Positions 22,203-31,891 of a stretch of 64,000 nt of DNA are shown here, in pieces. The stretch is from positions 310,001 to 374,000 of the forward strand of contig JAKUDP010000003.1 of NCBI GenBank assembly GCA_022570795.1. Direction: 5' to 3'. Position numbers and translations under genes: made by a program. The notes under the pieces are model-generated. The model ran no database searches. It saw nothing but the letters and a program-made list of their open reading frames with translations, and had not been told where the DNA came from. Each line of letters starts with the position of its first letter. The first letter of the stretch is position 1. The DNA comes from Sphaerulina vaccinii (lineage: Eukaryota; Ascomycota; Dothideomycetes; Mycosphaerellales; Mycosphaerellaceae).

Positions 22203-22939
22203 TCACCACCAGGAAGAGAAATCCACATGCAGTCTTGTGCTCAAGTCCCATAGTTCCTCCACGGGATATTTCATATAGCCGATGTCAAGTAGTCTGCAGC
22301 CATCCACAGGGTGTTCTCCCTCGTCATTCCTATCGTAAAGCTTGCCTTCATTGTCATCATATGGGTCTACGGGAGGAGGATCTGGGTGCAAGAAAGGAAC
22401 CCAGTATGTGCGTACCATAAGTACGTAAGCCTCAGGTATGAGTTTGGGGTTCTCCAGAGCTGCCATAATCGATTTGAAGGCGCCCGAGTCAATATAGGTG
22501 CAGCAGGAGTATCGTGGGAACTTAGTCAATCCATCGGTGAAATCTTGGTAGCATTGAACTTGGTCACGTCTGTTGTCCCCTAATTTCTTGACCAATCTCC
22601 TGGCAGAGGACCACCTCTTTCTTCTTCTGAGGCGTACACGAACCAGTCTCGATGCATCTTTCGGACCTTTATCACACTAGGATCTGCTATAAGAGCAGGG
22701 TCTTCCACTAATGTGAAATCAAGCGCGTCCCATAAGGTGACTTCGTTTTCCGAGCCACGTTCTGCTTCGAGCTCTTCGAGGGGTGACAGATTTTGTTCAT
22801 AAAGAAATCGCATCGCCTGTGTCCATTGAGTGTCATCGCCGTAGACTCCGCGATAGACTACAAAGCCCCATTTCCGCATGTTTGTTGATGATAACCGATC
22901 TACTATCTGCGCTGAATCTTTTCCGATGACATCTTCCAT
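22203..22939 (-). pseudogene. Hypothetical protein gene interrupted by stop and frameshift
   Basis: Two minus-strand frames form one protein-like sequence. The N-terminal part (ATG at 22939; further in-frame ATG at 23140) reads MRKWGFVVYRGVYGDDTQW, then DWFVYASEEERGGPLPGDW, and stops at TAG 22580-22582. The C-terminal part lies in another frame (about 22595-22203): YIDSGAFKSIMAAL, HPVDGCRLLDIGYMKYPVE. I recall fungal proteins of unknown function with the same order (G-[FV]-V-[VI]-Y-R at the N-terminus, Y-x-D and D-[VI]-G-[WY]-M near the C-terminus), which is why I join them. No GT-AG intron of normal length reconciles the frames, and a 45-nt option stays in the dead frame. It lies just downstream of the type III PKS on the same strand. 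Confidence 0.45.
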
Positions 22940-23310
22940 TGTAAGAGGCTCGCTTGCACTCCTACTTCTCAAACGTGGAGGTAGCCCGGTAGTGAATCGC
23001 TTCTTCTCATTCTTGATGATGGACAGACGCCGGCCAGCGTCTGTCGTGTAGACGCATGCTTGTGCGCTTCGCCTCAGCTTGTGTGCAGAACGTGAGGCCA
23101 TCCAGATTGATCTGGCCGGTCGAGAGTAATGTCGAAACATACTTTGGAACGGAACACATGCTCTGGGGGTGCGTGGTAGTATCCTGCTAACGATGTCCCT
23201 GTCTTCGTCTATGCTTTCTTGTGACAAGAACGGAACCCCTGAGCCCAGATACCCAGGTTGCTAGTGCGACGTGGATCAACTTGGCAGTCTCGGCATGCTG
23301 AGATATGTCC

Positions 23311-24616
23311 TCAGACCTGGCTCTTACAATTATCTCCTTCCCTCACTGACGCCTCGCGACAACGCTTTAGCAAGGCCATCTCGATCGACAAGCCTGGACC
23401 AAACGAAGTTGCAATAACATGATCACTACCTCTATCCATCGAGCGCAGCTTATCGAGCACGATCAAAACCGTTGGAGAGGAACTATTACCATTGGTACGG
23501 TAGATCTCACGGGATGCCCGAAGCTGGTGTTCGGTCAATCCCATGGTATCTTTGACACCATCCATGATGGCTTGGCCACCTGGATGTAACGCCCAGTCAA
23601 GATCGCTGCTCGAGTAGTCCGATGACACTAGCTTGTCGAACATGGGCTTCACGGCTTGCTTGATGATGCTAGGTATCTCTCGAGTGAGAACGGTGCGGTA
23701 TCCTGCAACGAGTTGTGAGCCGGCCTTGCTACGTTGAGGAGGTTCAGGACATACATACCATTTCGTTCCACATAGAAAGACATGTCTTGGCTCGTGTCCG
23801 GGATTGTGGCATTTTCCCAGTCTAGCAGTTGAAATATTGGCTTGGATTCTCGCCCGAGACCACTATTGTTGCAAAGAACAAAGGCTGCAGCACCATCTGA
23901 GAACAGCGCGCCCTCGATACCAACATCTTCTGCGGTGCTCTTCTCCGCCGCCACAAGGCAGCACCGCATATTCATTGTGCAGATTTCACACGCGAAAGCC
24001 AGGATTCGAGCTGGTCTCCTACGAGCAGTAGCGCCTAATGCAATCTGTGCTGCTGCCCGCATAATAGCAAGACCGCCTGCGCAGCCCACACCATGAAGTA
24101 ACATGCGATCAACCGAAGAATTCAGTCCAAGTGCCTGATTGACGAGAAGATCGTAGCCTGGGTTGCCTTGGTTCGTACAAGTCACGCCGATGGTATGCGT
24201 GATATCAGTCTTGTCGCCACCCCATTCTCGCAGCGCCTTTCTGCAAGCTTGTGTAGCCAGATCGACACCGACTTGGCTGAAGAATCGATCCAATTCTGCG
24301 ATGTCTGGCGGTTTACTTTGTGTGCCAAAGCCACGCTCGTATGTCGAGACTGCCGAGCGAGTCTGAATCCCTGTGTGTTTATTGATCTTGAGCAGTTTCT
24401 TTAATCTGCAATCGGAAGATTAGCTTTGCACTTTCACTCTATCTTCAATTGTACAACTTGCCCAGGACTCTGCGTGTCATAGAAGCTGCTTGCAAACGTG
24501 TCTAGATCTTCAGGTCGCAAGGAGTAGGGAGGGTACTGTGACCCAAGACCTGTGATCCAGAGCTCGGCATTGGCGATGGGAGTCCTGCCATTTGTGTGAG
24601 TAGCGAGTGGCGACAT
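23311..24616 (-). CDS. Type III polyketide synthase (chalcone-synthase-like)
   Basis: A homodimeric ketosynthase that condenses an acyl-CoA starter with malonyl-CoA; fungal members usually make alkylresorcinols, alkylresorcylic acids or pyrones. Exons are 24616-24462, 24405-23759 and 23702-23311, giving 397 residues, the normal family length. The catalytic triad is intact: Cys160 in HGVGCAGGLAIM, His307 in WALHPGG, Asn340 in RTNGNSSSP. The terminal GFGPG-like loop reads SFGPGLSIEM. Intron 2 (56 nt, GTATGT..TTGCAG) is ordinary. Intron 1 (24406-24461) is phase 2, and only a GCAAGT donor joins the exons correctly, restoring SPGLKKLLKINKHTGI. Every nearby GT is in the wrong phase or gives a stop. 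The start ATG at 24616 is the first in frame. No typical tailoring enzyme (P450, methyltransferase, oxidase) is adjacent. Confidence 0.93.
24406..24461 (-). other. GC-AG intron in the type III PKS gene
   Basis: A 56-nt intron with donor GCAAGT and acceptor GATTGCAG. It is the only arrangement in phase with both flanking exons. Exon 1 ends on two bases of a Gly codon and exon 2 begins with the third. Confidence 0.75.
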
Positions 24617-25138
24617 GTTGTTCTTCAGCACCCAGGGTAGAGTTGCAGATGTTTGCTACCCTTGTGTGTATGGTAGAAATTGTGTCGAATCATGATCAGC
24701 TCTTGCAAACTCAAAGATCGCGCTGGAGAAGGCAAGATGCATCATCGGCTCTCCATTGCATTCAGCTGATGCAGGTCGCAATGTTCCAGCCTGTTTCAAT
24801 TGCACCGTACCCAGGTCCAACGGGATTCTCATCCGCATGAGTCTAGCTGCATAAGCGAGACCTCGTTTGGAAGGATTCTTTGCATACATGCCAAGTCAGT
24901 TCGCTTGCGGATCTTTAGCTTGGCGGCAGCTTCGTACCTCACTTGACTTTCTACAGTGACGACGTGTCAAAGTTGACGAGTCTAACAGCCTGCCTCTTCC
25001 ATGGGTGCATAGTTCCCATCCTGATTGTAATAGATCCCCTTCACTCCGTGTTTCCCATCGACTGTGGTCACTCGTCCTGTTATGGTGCTGTTCGTAAGCG
25101 TCAAGCTGTCGTCGGCAGTCGTCGAGAGTCCTGCAGCC
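24617..25138. other. Intergenic, about 520 bases
   Basis: Lies between the PKS start and the 3' end of the 2OG-oxygenase gene (both minus strand). A 77-codon minus ORF (24656-24889) has no recognisable features. Confidence 0.45.
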
Positions 25139-28100
25139 TCAAGGAGAGTCTCCAAGATCAATGATTTCGACAGCCTGCTTCTTCGACGGGACCTCGTTCT
25201 CGTCTTGAGAGTCATGCTTCCTCTTCGCTCCTGGTGCGCTCTCTCTACTTGCGGCCGACCTGCTGTTGCTCGAGAGTGTTGCCAAAGGTGCCACCGGAAA
25301 GCCATTAGCTAGACGCTCGTGCTGCCGTAGTGCTTCTTCCTTCATGTCTCCAGGCAAATTCAATGCAAGAATTCTGCGCCGTGCTTCTTCGAGCCGTGAT
25401 TTCCACGAGCTATATTCTCTGTCCCAAGCATGGTTCGTCTTTTCCACGACCAAAGCGTATGGTCTCGAGTTACGATCTGTATGAACAATGAAGTCGCCAC
25501 TCAGCCGAGGCCCGTCGTTGGTCGAGCCATAAGCCTCGATTTGATATCTGATGTGGGTGCGGCGCTTCTCTGCTTTGTGAAAGCTCCACGTCTTTTGCTC
25601 ACAGTTGGTCAAAAAGCGGTCGAGCTCTTTGCAGTACTCGCAAGAGCCGCCGCAACCTCTCGCTCGTTGCCTCCAGTTCGTGGGCTTCTCAGGTTCAGGC
25701 TGTACCCATCGTCTGAGGTAATGATCCATGATGCCAGGCAATGGGCGCTGCCAATCCTTTATGGATCTCGCTGAGATGTCCAATGCCCTCTCGACATATG
25801 GGAGGATTAGAGTATTGAAGAGCTCGGTATCGGCGTGTGCACATTCTTGCTCCAGACCAGTGAGCAATTCTTCGATGGTTGCGACCATATAGCGGTCATT
25901 CAGTTCCTTATGGAGTGCCACAAGATCATCCAGCACTATTCCTGGCTGGAGACTGATCCGCACCGGGGTCCTTCGCGCACTTCCCTGCTGCTGCCCATGA
26001 TATGCCACGCGTGGTGATTCTCGTGGTAGAGTGAAACCGGACAAAATGGGCATTATCAAGCATAAATGGTCGTCCTTATTCGCGTCGAGAAACTTAGTCT
26101 GCCGAGCTAGTATGAGACCATGCATGAACGCAAGACAGAATGCGGTGTCCGTGTGATTGCTCTGGATCAATGGGGAAGCGCTATGACACGAGTCAGCTAG
26201 TGAAAGTGATAATGAGGACTGTGCTACTGACAAGGAGGAAAACCATTTCTTGACACCTGATGCAGCCATCGCACCTATCATCGGTGCTATATCGCTCTTT
26301 GAAACGTTGCAAGAGTCACCGAAGATGCTCTCAAGCTTAGCATATTTCCACTTCGAGATGTCGTGCCTGTAGTGCTCCAAGACAGGTTTGTAGTGCGAAA
26401 TCAGAATATCGACAGCCGTTAATCGATCTTTGACATCTTTGCCAAGATGAACGATGGTATCAAAGCTGTTCGCTGTCAGCAGAAACTCTGGACTTGTAAC
26501 CGGTATGAGCACACTTACCTAGATTGCAGTTGCTCGAAAGAGAATTTGCCGGAAACAGAGAGGATGTCTGCGAGATGTTCAGATGACAGCATGGTCGGCA
26601 CATGACCATTCGCGAGGATCACTTCGACGAAGAGTCCCAGGTCTTCTAGCATCAGGCAAGCTTTGGCAGCTAGGGTGATGGTCACCTCTTGGTATGGTAC
26701 GGGTCGAGTGTAGCTCCAAGACGGTCTGTCTGACTGCTGTCGATTCTGCGCCTTCTGGTTCGCATTGACAATCACTTTGCACAAGCTTGCCAGATCATCG
26801 CGCCATTGGGTATCGGTGGGCTGAGCAGTCACCTCGGAAATGGCATAGCGAAGCAGGCTAATGGCCTGGTCATCCTGTGTCCGCAAATGTGCGTAGTAGA
26901 CATTGTCCGGTTTGTCTTCGACAAGAGTTCGAGTAAGGAACGCCATCGAGTGCTGCCGTGGCATGAGTAGTAGCGCAGTGTTGCGGTGATGCTGGACTGC
27001 TTCATCCTTCTCGCCATAATCGTATGCGCCTTCCTTGATGCGTTCACTATCAGGAGACCGAGCGAATGGTTTCCTCTGGATGATTGAGCTCTCGTCGAAG
27101 TCCAGGTGGCCCAGCAACTTCGTGCCATCCAGCGTGCAAAGGCTTCGGATCTGCAAAGTGTCATCGTGCACATTCGTGATGCGGTGCGTAATGTCGGCAA
27201 CGCTTTCCTCGTCTGTGTTCGTGTTCTCCTCTTCCTCATCATTCTCGTCCTCATCTTTATCTTCGTCACTGGTGGCAAGGTCAGACTCGTCTCCTTCAGT
27301 ACACTCGCCACGCAGCTCCCGATCGGTGCTTACGAGGTAGCACATGAATCCAGCTTGTCGAGCGACATCAGCGACACCCTTGGCCCGCCGGAGATCGACG
27401 CCTGTCAGGTCGTCCATTTTGAGATCATACTGGTCGTAGGTGGCTTTCAAGAGATATGCAAGACACTTTGGTAAACCTTCATTATGCGAGATGGCTGTGT
27501 TCCATGCACCCAAAGTAGTAAACAAGTCTGAGATTTGAGACTGCACGCTGGCGAAGCTGGGCGTCGATGCCGGTCCAGAGTGAAGGAGGCTATACTCCAA
27601 GACCACTTTGTAGCCTGACTCAACCACGATAGCCTGGTGCTCACTGTATTAGCTTATGGGTGAGAGCTGCGTGGCGGAGATAGAACCTCACCTCATGAGT
27701 GCCACAGTTGTAGAAGGAGTTGAATGAACAGCACCACTGCGATGTTTTCGCAGATTCCAGCTGGCGTATAGTCTGATCCGCCTTAATCACAACGTCGCCA
27801 CCAAAGTGAAAGCTCGGAAGGCATATTTCCATCGTGCCGAAGCTATTGTCGTTCTTTGAAGATGACAACTCCCGAGTGGTGACTCCGGGCTCGTATATGA
27901 CCAGAGCAACAAGTTCAGCTGTGACGTTAGTAGAGCCTGCGGGTACACCGAGTTGCTGGCACATTTCCGAGCACGCAGCCAGCTCTCGCTCGCTCCACTG
28001 CGGATGGTTGAACCTGATTAGATCCCGGTCCACTATCGCTGCTCCGCGTGCAGATGTCGGCGAACGAACATTGATAATGCGCTGTATGTCATGCTGGGAT

Positions 28101-28279
28101 ATGGGCATGCCAATTGGACCTAGGCCATCAATCTCCAGGCCAGGATTGACCTCTCCAAGATTGCCTTGAGCAGCGAAAGAGCCATCGCTCTTGATCGCGT
28201 CTAGACGCGTTTGTAATGCCGATTTGAGCTGTTCCGGAGTACCAAATATGCCTGGTGCACTCGAGGGTACTTCAGGCAT
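25139..28279 (-). CDS. Putative 2-oxoglutarate/Fe(II) oxygenase (prolyl-4-hydroxylase-like) large protein
   Basis: A large protein of about 1,009 residues. Exons 28279-27692, 27633-26519 and 26465-25139 are joined in phase across introns of 58 and 53 nt (GTGAGG..CACCAG and GTAAGT..GAACAG). A further in-frame 51-nt segment (about 26183-26233, GTCAGT..TCATAG with a GCTGAC branch point) may be an additional intron. The N-terminal 230 residues resemble fungal P4Hc-type domains: SFHFGGDVVIK (His158), FYNCGTHE (His195) completed at the first junction, then ESGYKVVLEYSLLH with the 2-oxoglutarate-binding basic residue. The middle has an Asp/Glu-rich tract. The C-terminus has a Cys cluster (CGGSCEYC) and a basic KRKHDSQDE segment like a nuclear signal. 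Substrate unknown; the family call is by motif pattern. Confidence 0.6.
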
Positions 28280-28905
28280 GATCGTGGGTAGGTAGAACGC
28301 CTGCGGGAGATGAGTGAAGTATGTTGATTGCAGCGAGCACTGCAGCTGAAGACATGAGTGCTCGCAACATGACGTAGACGCGTTGTTTACGAGACGCGTT
28401 CAGGGGATGGGATGGAGTTTGATATATGAGTTCAGATTCCTTCTACTCATATGGTGTGTCACATGGCTTCGGCGGAGTCTGTTGTTCTTCATGTTGAAGC
28501 AGCTCCGGTTGGGATGGGTTCTGCTGCCCTAGAAACGAGCGTTTGCGAGGGTGAGCAGGCGTACTTTGTCTGCCACGCTCACGGATGCTCTACCAGCTCA
28601 GACCTGGCTCAAGGTCGTGCTGATTTCTATGGTCCAGAAATTCTTGATTCACGAGATATTGTCGCGTATGCGGAATCCGCGTCGATGTCGAGTCCAATGC
28701 ATGTATTGTTCGTGGTGAGTGCAGATGGTAAGATCTTTCAAGCTCTCTTCACTCACGTCCTTGGCACACGTCAGAGTCGCAGCTATCACCGTTACACCCG
28801 AGCTCCCCAGTACTCAATGCCTACATTGCCGAATGTATAGCTCCAACATCTCCAAGATGCCTTCTCCCCTTCATCCTCCTACACACCACCGACTTCACCA
28901 TCACC
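28280..28905. other. Divergent promoter region with one unsupported ORF
   Basis: About 625 bases between the oxygenase (minus) and the MDR oxidoreductase (plus). An ATG-initiated 129-codon plus ORF (28451-28840) has no domain character and would end 65 bases before the oxidoreductase start. It is more likely leader or promoter sequence. Short dyads such as CGCGTTGTTTACGAGACGCG (28380-28399) are visible. Confidence 0.4.
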
Positions 28906-29979
28906 ATGTCCCCCATCCCTAAGACTGCGAAAGCCTGGACTTATACCAACGGTTACCCCAGCACGCTCACCCAGTCCATGATCAATCTACCTACCCAAGA
29001 TGAAGTCGCCAAATCAGACAGCTTCTTTGTCAAGATCGCAGCCTGCGCCTTGAACCCAGTAGACATCCAAATGCAAAACATGCCAAACTGGAATATCCCA
29101 TTCACGCCAAACAACTACAATACTCCGAAAGGCACAGTCATGGATTTCTCTGGCACAGTAGTCGAGCCCGGTGGATCAGCCTTCAAATCCGGAGACGAAA
29201 TCTTCGGCATGACACTGAAGCCATTCGAAAAAGCTGGAGGAGCTCTGGGGGAATATGCAGTATTTGATAGCAAGACATGTCCAGCTGTAATCAAACCGAA
29301 AGATTGGAGTTTCGAAAAAGCCGCAGCGATAAGTCTGGTCTGGTTGACTGCTAAGGCATGTATTGAAAAGGTGGAGAAATGGGTGAGCAAGAGTCAGACG
29401 AAAAGAGTAGCTGTGTTGGGAGGAAGTTCATCAGTGGCGATTTATACGATTATATTGGCGAAGAAGAAAGGATGGAAAGTTATTGCTACGAGCAGTGGAA
29501 GGAATAAGGATTTCGTACTCAACCAATTAGGAGCAGATGAGCATGTGGATTACACCACTCAAGAAGTAAGAAAGGGTATTGCAGCTTTCCAACCAGATGC
29601 AGTGATCGACTGCGTTGGTGGAACGGAATGTATCGGCCTCCCTTCATCGAAACGTTACATTTCGATCGTAGGAGATAAGACTGGACGCACGATGATGGGT
29701 GGTCCTTATACCTATTATGATTTCTTGCATCCGATCACGGCAGCTATGCAGTGGTTTAGATGGGCTAGAGGCGAGTATGGAATGGGTGAGAGTTATGATG
29801 TTGTGATTTTGAGTCCGAAGAAGGAGTGGCTTGAGGAGGCGAAGGAGACTTTATCTGTGGATGATATTCATATTGACAGTGTGCATGCTTTTGAGGATGC
29901 GAAGAAGGCTTTTGAGAGGTTGAATACTGGGAGGGCGAAGGGGAAGGTTGTGGTAAGGGTGGGGAGTAGTAAGTTGTGA
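28906..29979 (+). CDS. Zinc-independent MDR-family oxidoreductase (quinone reductase-like)
   Basis: A medium-chain dehydrogenase/reductase of 357 residues in one exon, probably an NADPH-dependent quinone or enone reductase (Rtn4ip1/Yim1-like). The N-terminal GroES-like domain includes KIAACALNPVDIQ and GTVMDFSGTVVEPG. The Rossmann domain contains VAVLGGSSSVAIYTI, a variant of the usual GGxGGVG nucleotide loop. It continues with VIATSSGRNKDFVLNQLGAD and PDAVIDCVGG. No structural-zinc Cys cluster or catalytic-zinc Cys is visible, which fits the zinc-independent branch. The start ATG lies in a CACCATGTC context, good for fungal initiation. No pathway partner is evident; the upstream divergent gene is an oxygenase of unknown substrate. 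Confidence 0.85.
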   Translation: MSPIPKTAKAWTYTNGYPSTLTQSMINLPTQDEVAKSDSFFVKIAACALNPVDIQMQNMPNWNIPFTPNNYNTPKGTVMDFSGTVVEPGGSAFKSGDEIFGMTLKPFEKAGGALGEYAVFDSKTCPAVIKPKDWSFEKAAAISLVWLTAKACIEKVEKWVSKSQTKRVAVLGGSSSVAIYTIILAKKKGWKVIATSSGRNKDFVLNQLGADEHVDYTTQEVRKGIAAFQPDAVIDCVGGTECIGLPSSKRYISIVGDKTGRTMMGGPYTYYDFLHPITAAMQWFRWARGEYGMGESYDVVILSPKKEWLEEAKETLSVDDIHIDSVHAFEDAKKAFERLNTGRAKGKVVVRVGSSKL

Positions 29980-30979
29980 GTGTGTGAACATACTATGCGC
30001 AATGCAGAATGACCACCGAGCACCAAGATTGCCCAGAAAGTCCATCATTGACAGCTCCAATGGCAGAAATACCTCAATGCAAGCTAGCCGCCATGCCTGT
30101 TGCAAGATAATTGACACGAGACAGCAAGTCGATGGATCGATATGTCCAACAAGGCGGTGCAATGTCCGTCTTTTAGCACGTCTCCACGTCTCCATAGCCA
30201 AGATGATCCATAGTGAGACATGGAGATGGAAGCATGCCTTCGCGAGGTATTGAAGTCAACTGTAAGTCCGTGTGGAAGCGAAGGGTGGAGAGTTCTCCAC
30301 TGGCTCAGGCATCGTAAGGTGTAATCTGGTCGGCTCGTTTGAGGGAACATGCACTCATATGTCTTCTCCTTTGACGCGTGCTTGTATGGAACTGAGCCCT
30401 TCTGTTCGCCTTTGGAGGGAACTCCTTCACAACATCTCGAAAGCCGGACTCTGGCACCGGCTCGGGATCATGAAATCGTCCATGCATCTTCGCATGTCTT
30501 CCCCTGTTCGTGCGCTGTCTCGTATCAGAGTGGCATCTCCTGCTGGGCGACCGGAACGAACTTCTTTGCAGCATCTCAAGCTGGAATTTCCATCCACTCC
30601 TTGACCGCTAACATCCTTGCACAGACCTATGTCATCGACTAATCGTGGCAGTGCCATTAGACTTTACACAAGCATATCCGGTATTCTGGTCCCTGACCAG
30701 GATGCGTACACTAACAGATCGTGGAAGCAGGGTAGGATCTGAATGTTGGCGGGGAGTTGGACAGGATCAGGCTGCATACAAGATCTCTTTCACAGGCAAA
30801 ATCGGTTCAACGTCATCTCACTTTCTCACCTCATCGTATCATCGTTCTTATCATCAGCAGATTGTTGTATGGATGTCGATGTCGCGGCAGTGAGGAAGTG
30901 GATCGATGAAACGAAACAGCTGTCAAGGCGCTAGTATTCTGCTGGTACACGTGTAGTATGCTTGGCCCAGACCTACAGT
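29980..30979. other. Intergenic, about 1 kb
   Basis: Lies between the MDR gene and the MITE-like element. ORFs of 60-116 codons overlap on both strands without domain character, and nothing is recognised. Confidence 0.45.
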
Positions 30980-31495
30980 CCACCGGCTTCGATGTCTGGA
31001 CATGTCGACTTGACATGCGCTACGCGCGCTGGCGTCCGCTCGGCAATGCACGCCCTAAAGTCACTTATCACACGCTAGGAGCGGTTCTCGACGGGCGAGC
31101 CGTGTACGTGCTCGTCATTATGTCTGCTTGTAGACGGCAACGCTACTGTTGCGCTACCCCTTTGATTTAAGCCAATCGCAGGCGTAAGATCCGCTTATCT
31201 TCTGTTAGGTATGTCTTGTCGCAAGACACGCCTGACAACAGATATGTAGCGTTGTGATCGACGAGGGCGCTCGCTATATCCGTCTATTCGCTCGCTTCCT
31301 CGTAGGTCGTAACCCTACTTACTTTGGTAACGCTTAGGACTATTTCTTGCGTTACAACTACTCTTAAGGCACCCCTACGGTGCATCTTGCACAAAATCTG
31401 ACTTCGGTCTAAGTTCATGCACCCTTCTCGCTCGCGAATGCCCGCAGCCACATGCGCAGCGCATGGGCCGCATGTCCGGACATCGAAACCGGTGG
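30980..31495. mobile_element. MITE-like non-autonomous DNA transposon with terminal inverted repeats
   Basis: A 516-bp element bounded by 25-bp inverted repeats. The left end (30980-31004) begins CCACCGGCTTCGATG; the reverse complement of the right end (31471-31495) begins CCACCGGTTTCGATG. They match at 23 of 25 positions. Weaker similarity continues inward (ATGCGCTACGC against ATGCGCTGCGC). The flanking triplet AGT occurs immediately outside both ends (30977-30979 and 31496-31498), consistent with a 3-bp target-site duplication. There is no transposase ORF inside, so it would be mobilised in trans. Its superfamily is uncertain: 3-bp duplications fit PIF/Harbinger- or CACTA-like elements, but the ends do not start with CACTA. 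Confidence 0.7.
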
Positions 31496-31891
31496 AGTAG
31501 CGTGAAATGTACTCGGCTCTCGAATCTCTGATGACCCTCGAATCTTGAATCCTTTCACAAAGCAACATCACTTCAGTTGCACGACTACACCGCATTCTCC
31601 CTCTCGCACGACCAACCACCACGACACCAACGATCTGATTATTGGAGAAACATCGCACCAGACTTTCAGCCCTTTCAGCCGCGACTGGCCTCGACACTTC
31701 TCCGGGCGCAACTTCCTTCTTTCTGTCGCAATGGTGCTTCCCTCATAACCACCATGCACCTCTCCAAACAGCGCACTAGACTTAAGGTCTAGCACAAACA
31801 ACATCTCCATATCGCTACTCGAGTGTCGCTGGATACTGGTCTGTTCCTTGGACACCTCAGTCGTTCGCCATTGGCGGAGACATCGCACAAG
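31496..31891. other. TRK1 promoter/leader region
   Basis: About 400 bases between the element and the potassium transporter. The transporter frame is open from 31823, but no ATG precedes 31892. No regulatory site could be assigned. Confidence 0.4.

Noticed and set aside
8075..24616. P450 and type III PKS as one biosynthetic cluster
   Set aside because: They are about 13.5 kb apart with F-box, zinc-finger, tannase and adhesin genes between them; nothing links them.
24982..25305. Alternative C-terminal frame of the 2OG-oxygenase gene
   Set aside because: It overlaps the supported C-terminus in another frame; no donor/acceptor pair was found to join it convincingly.
28451..28840. 129-codon ATG-initiated ORF upstream of the MDR gene
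   Set aside because: It has no recognisable family, sits in a divergent promoter, and ends only 65 bases before the next start codon.
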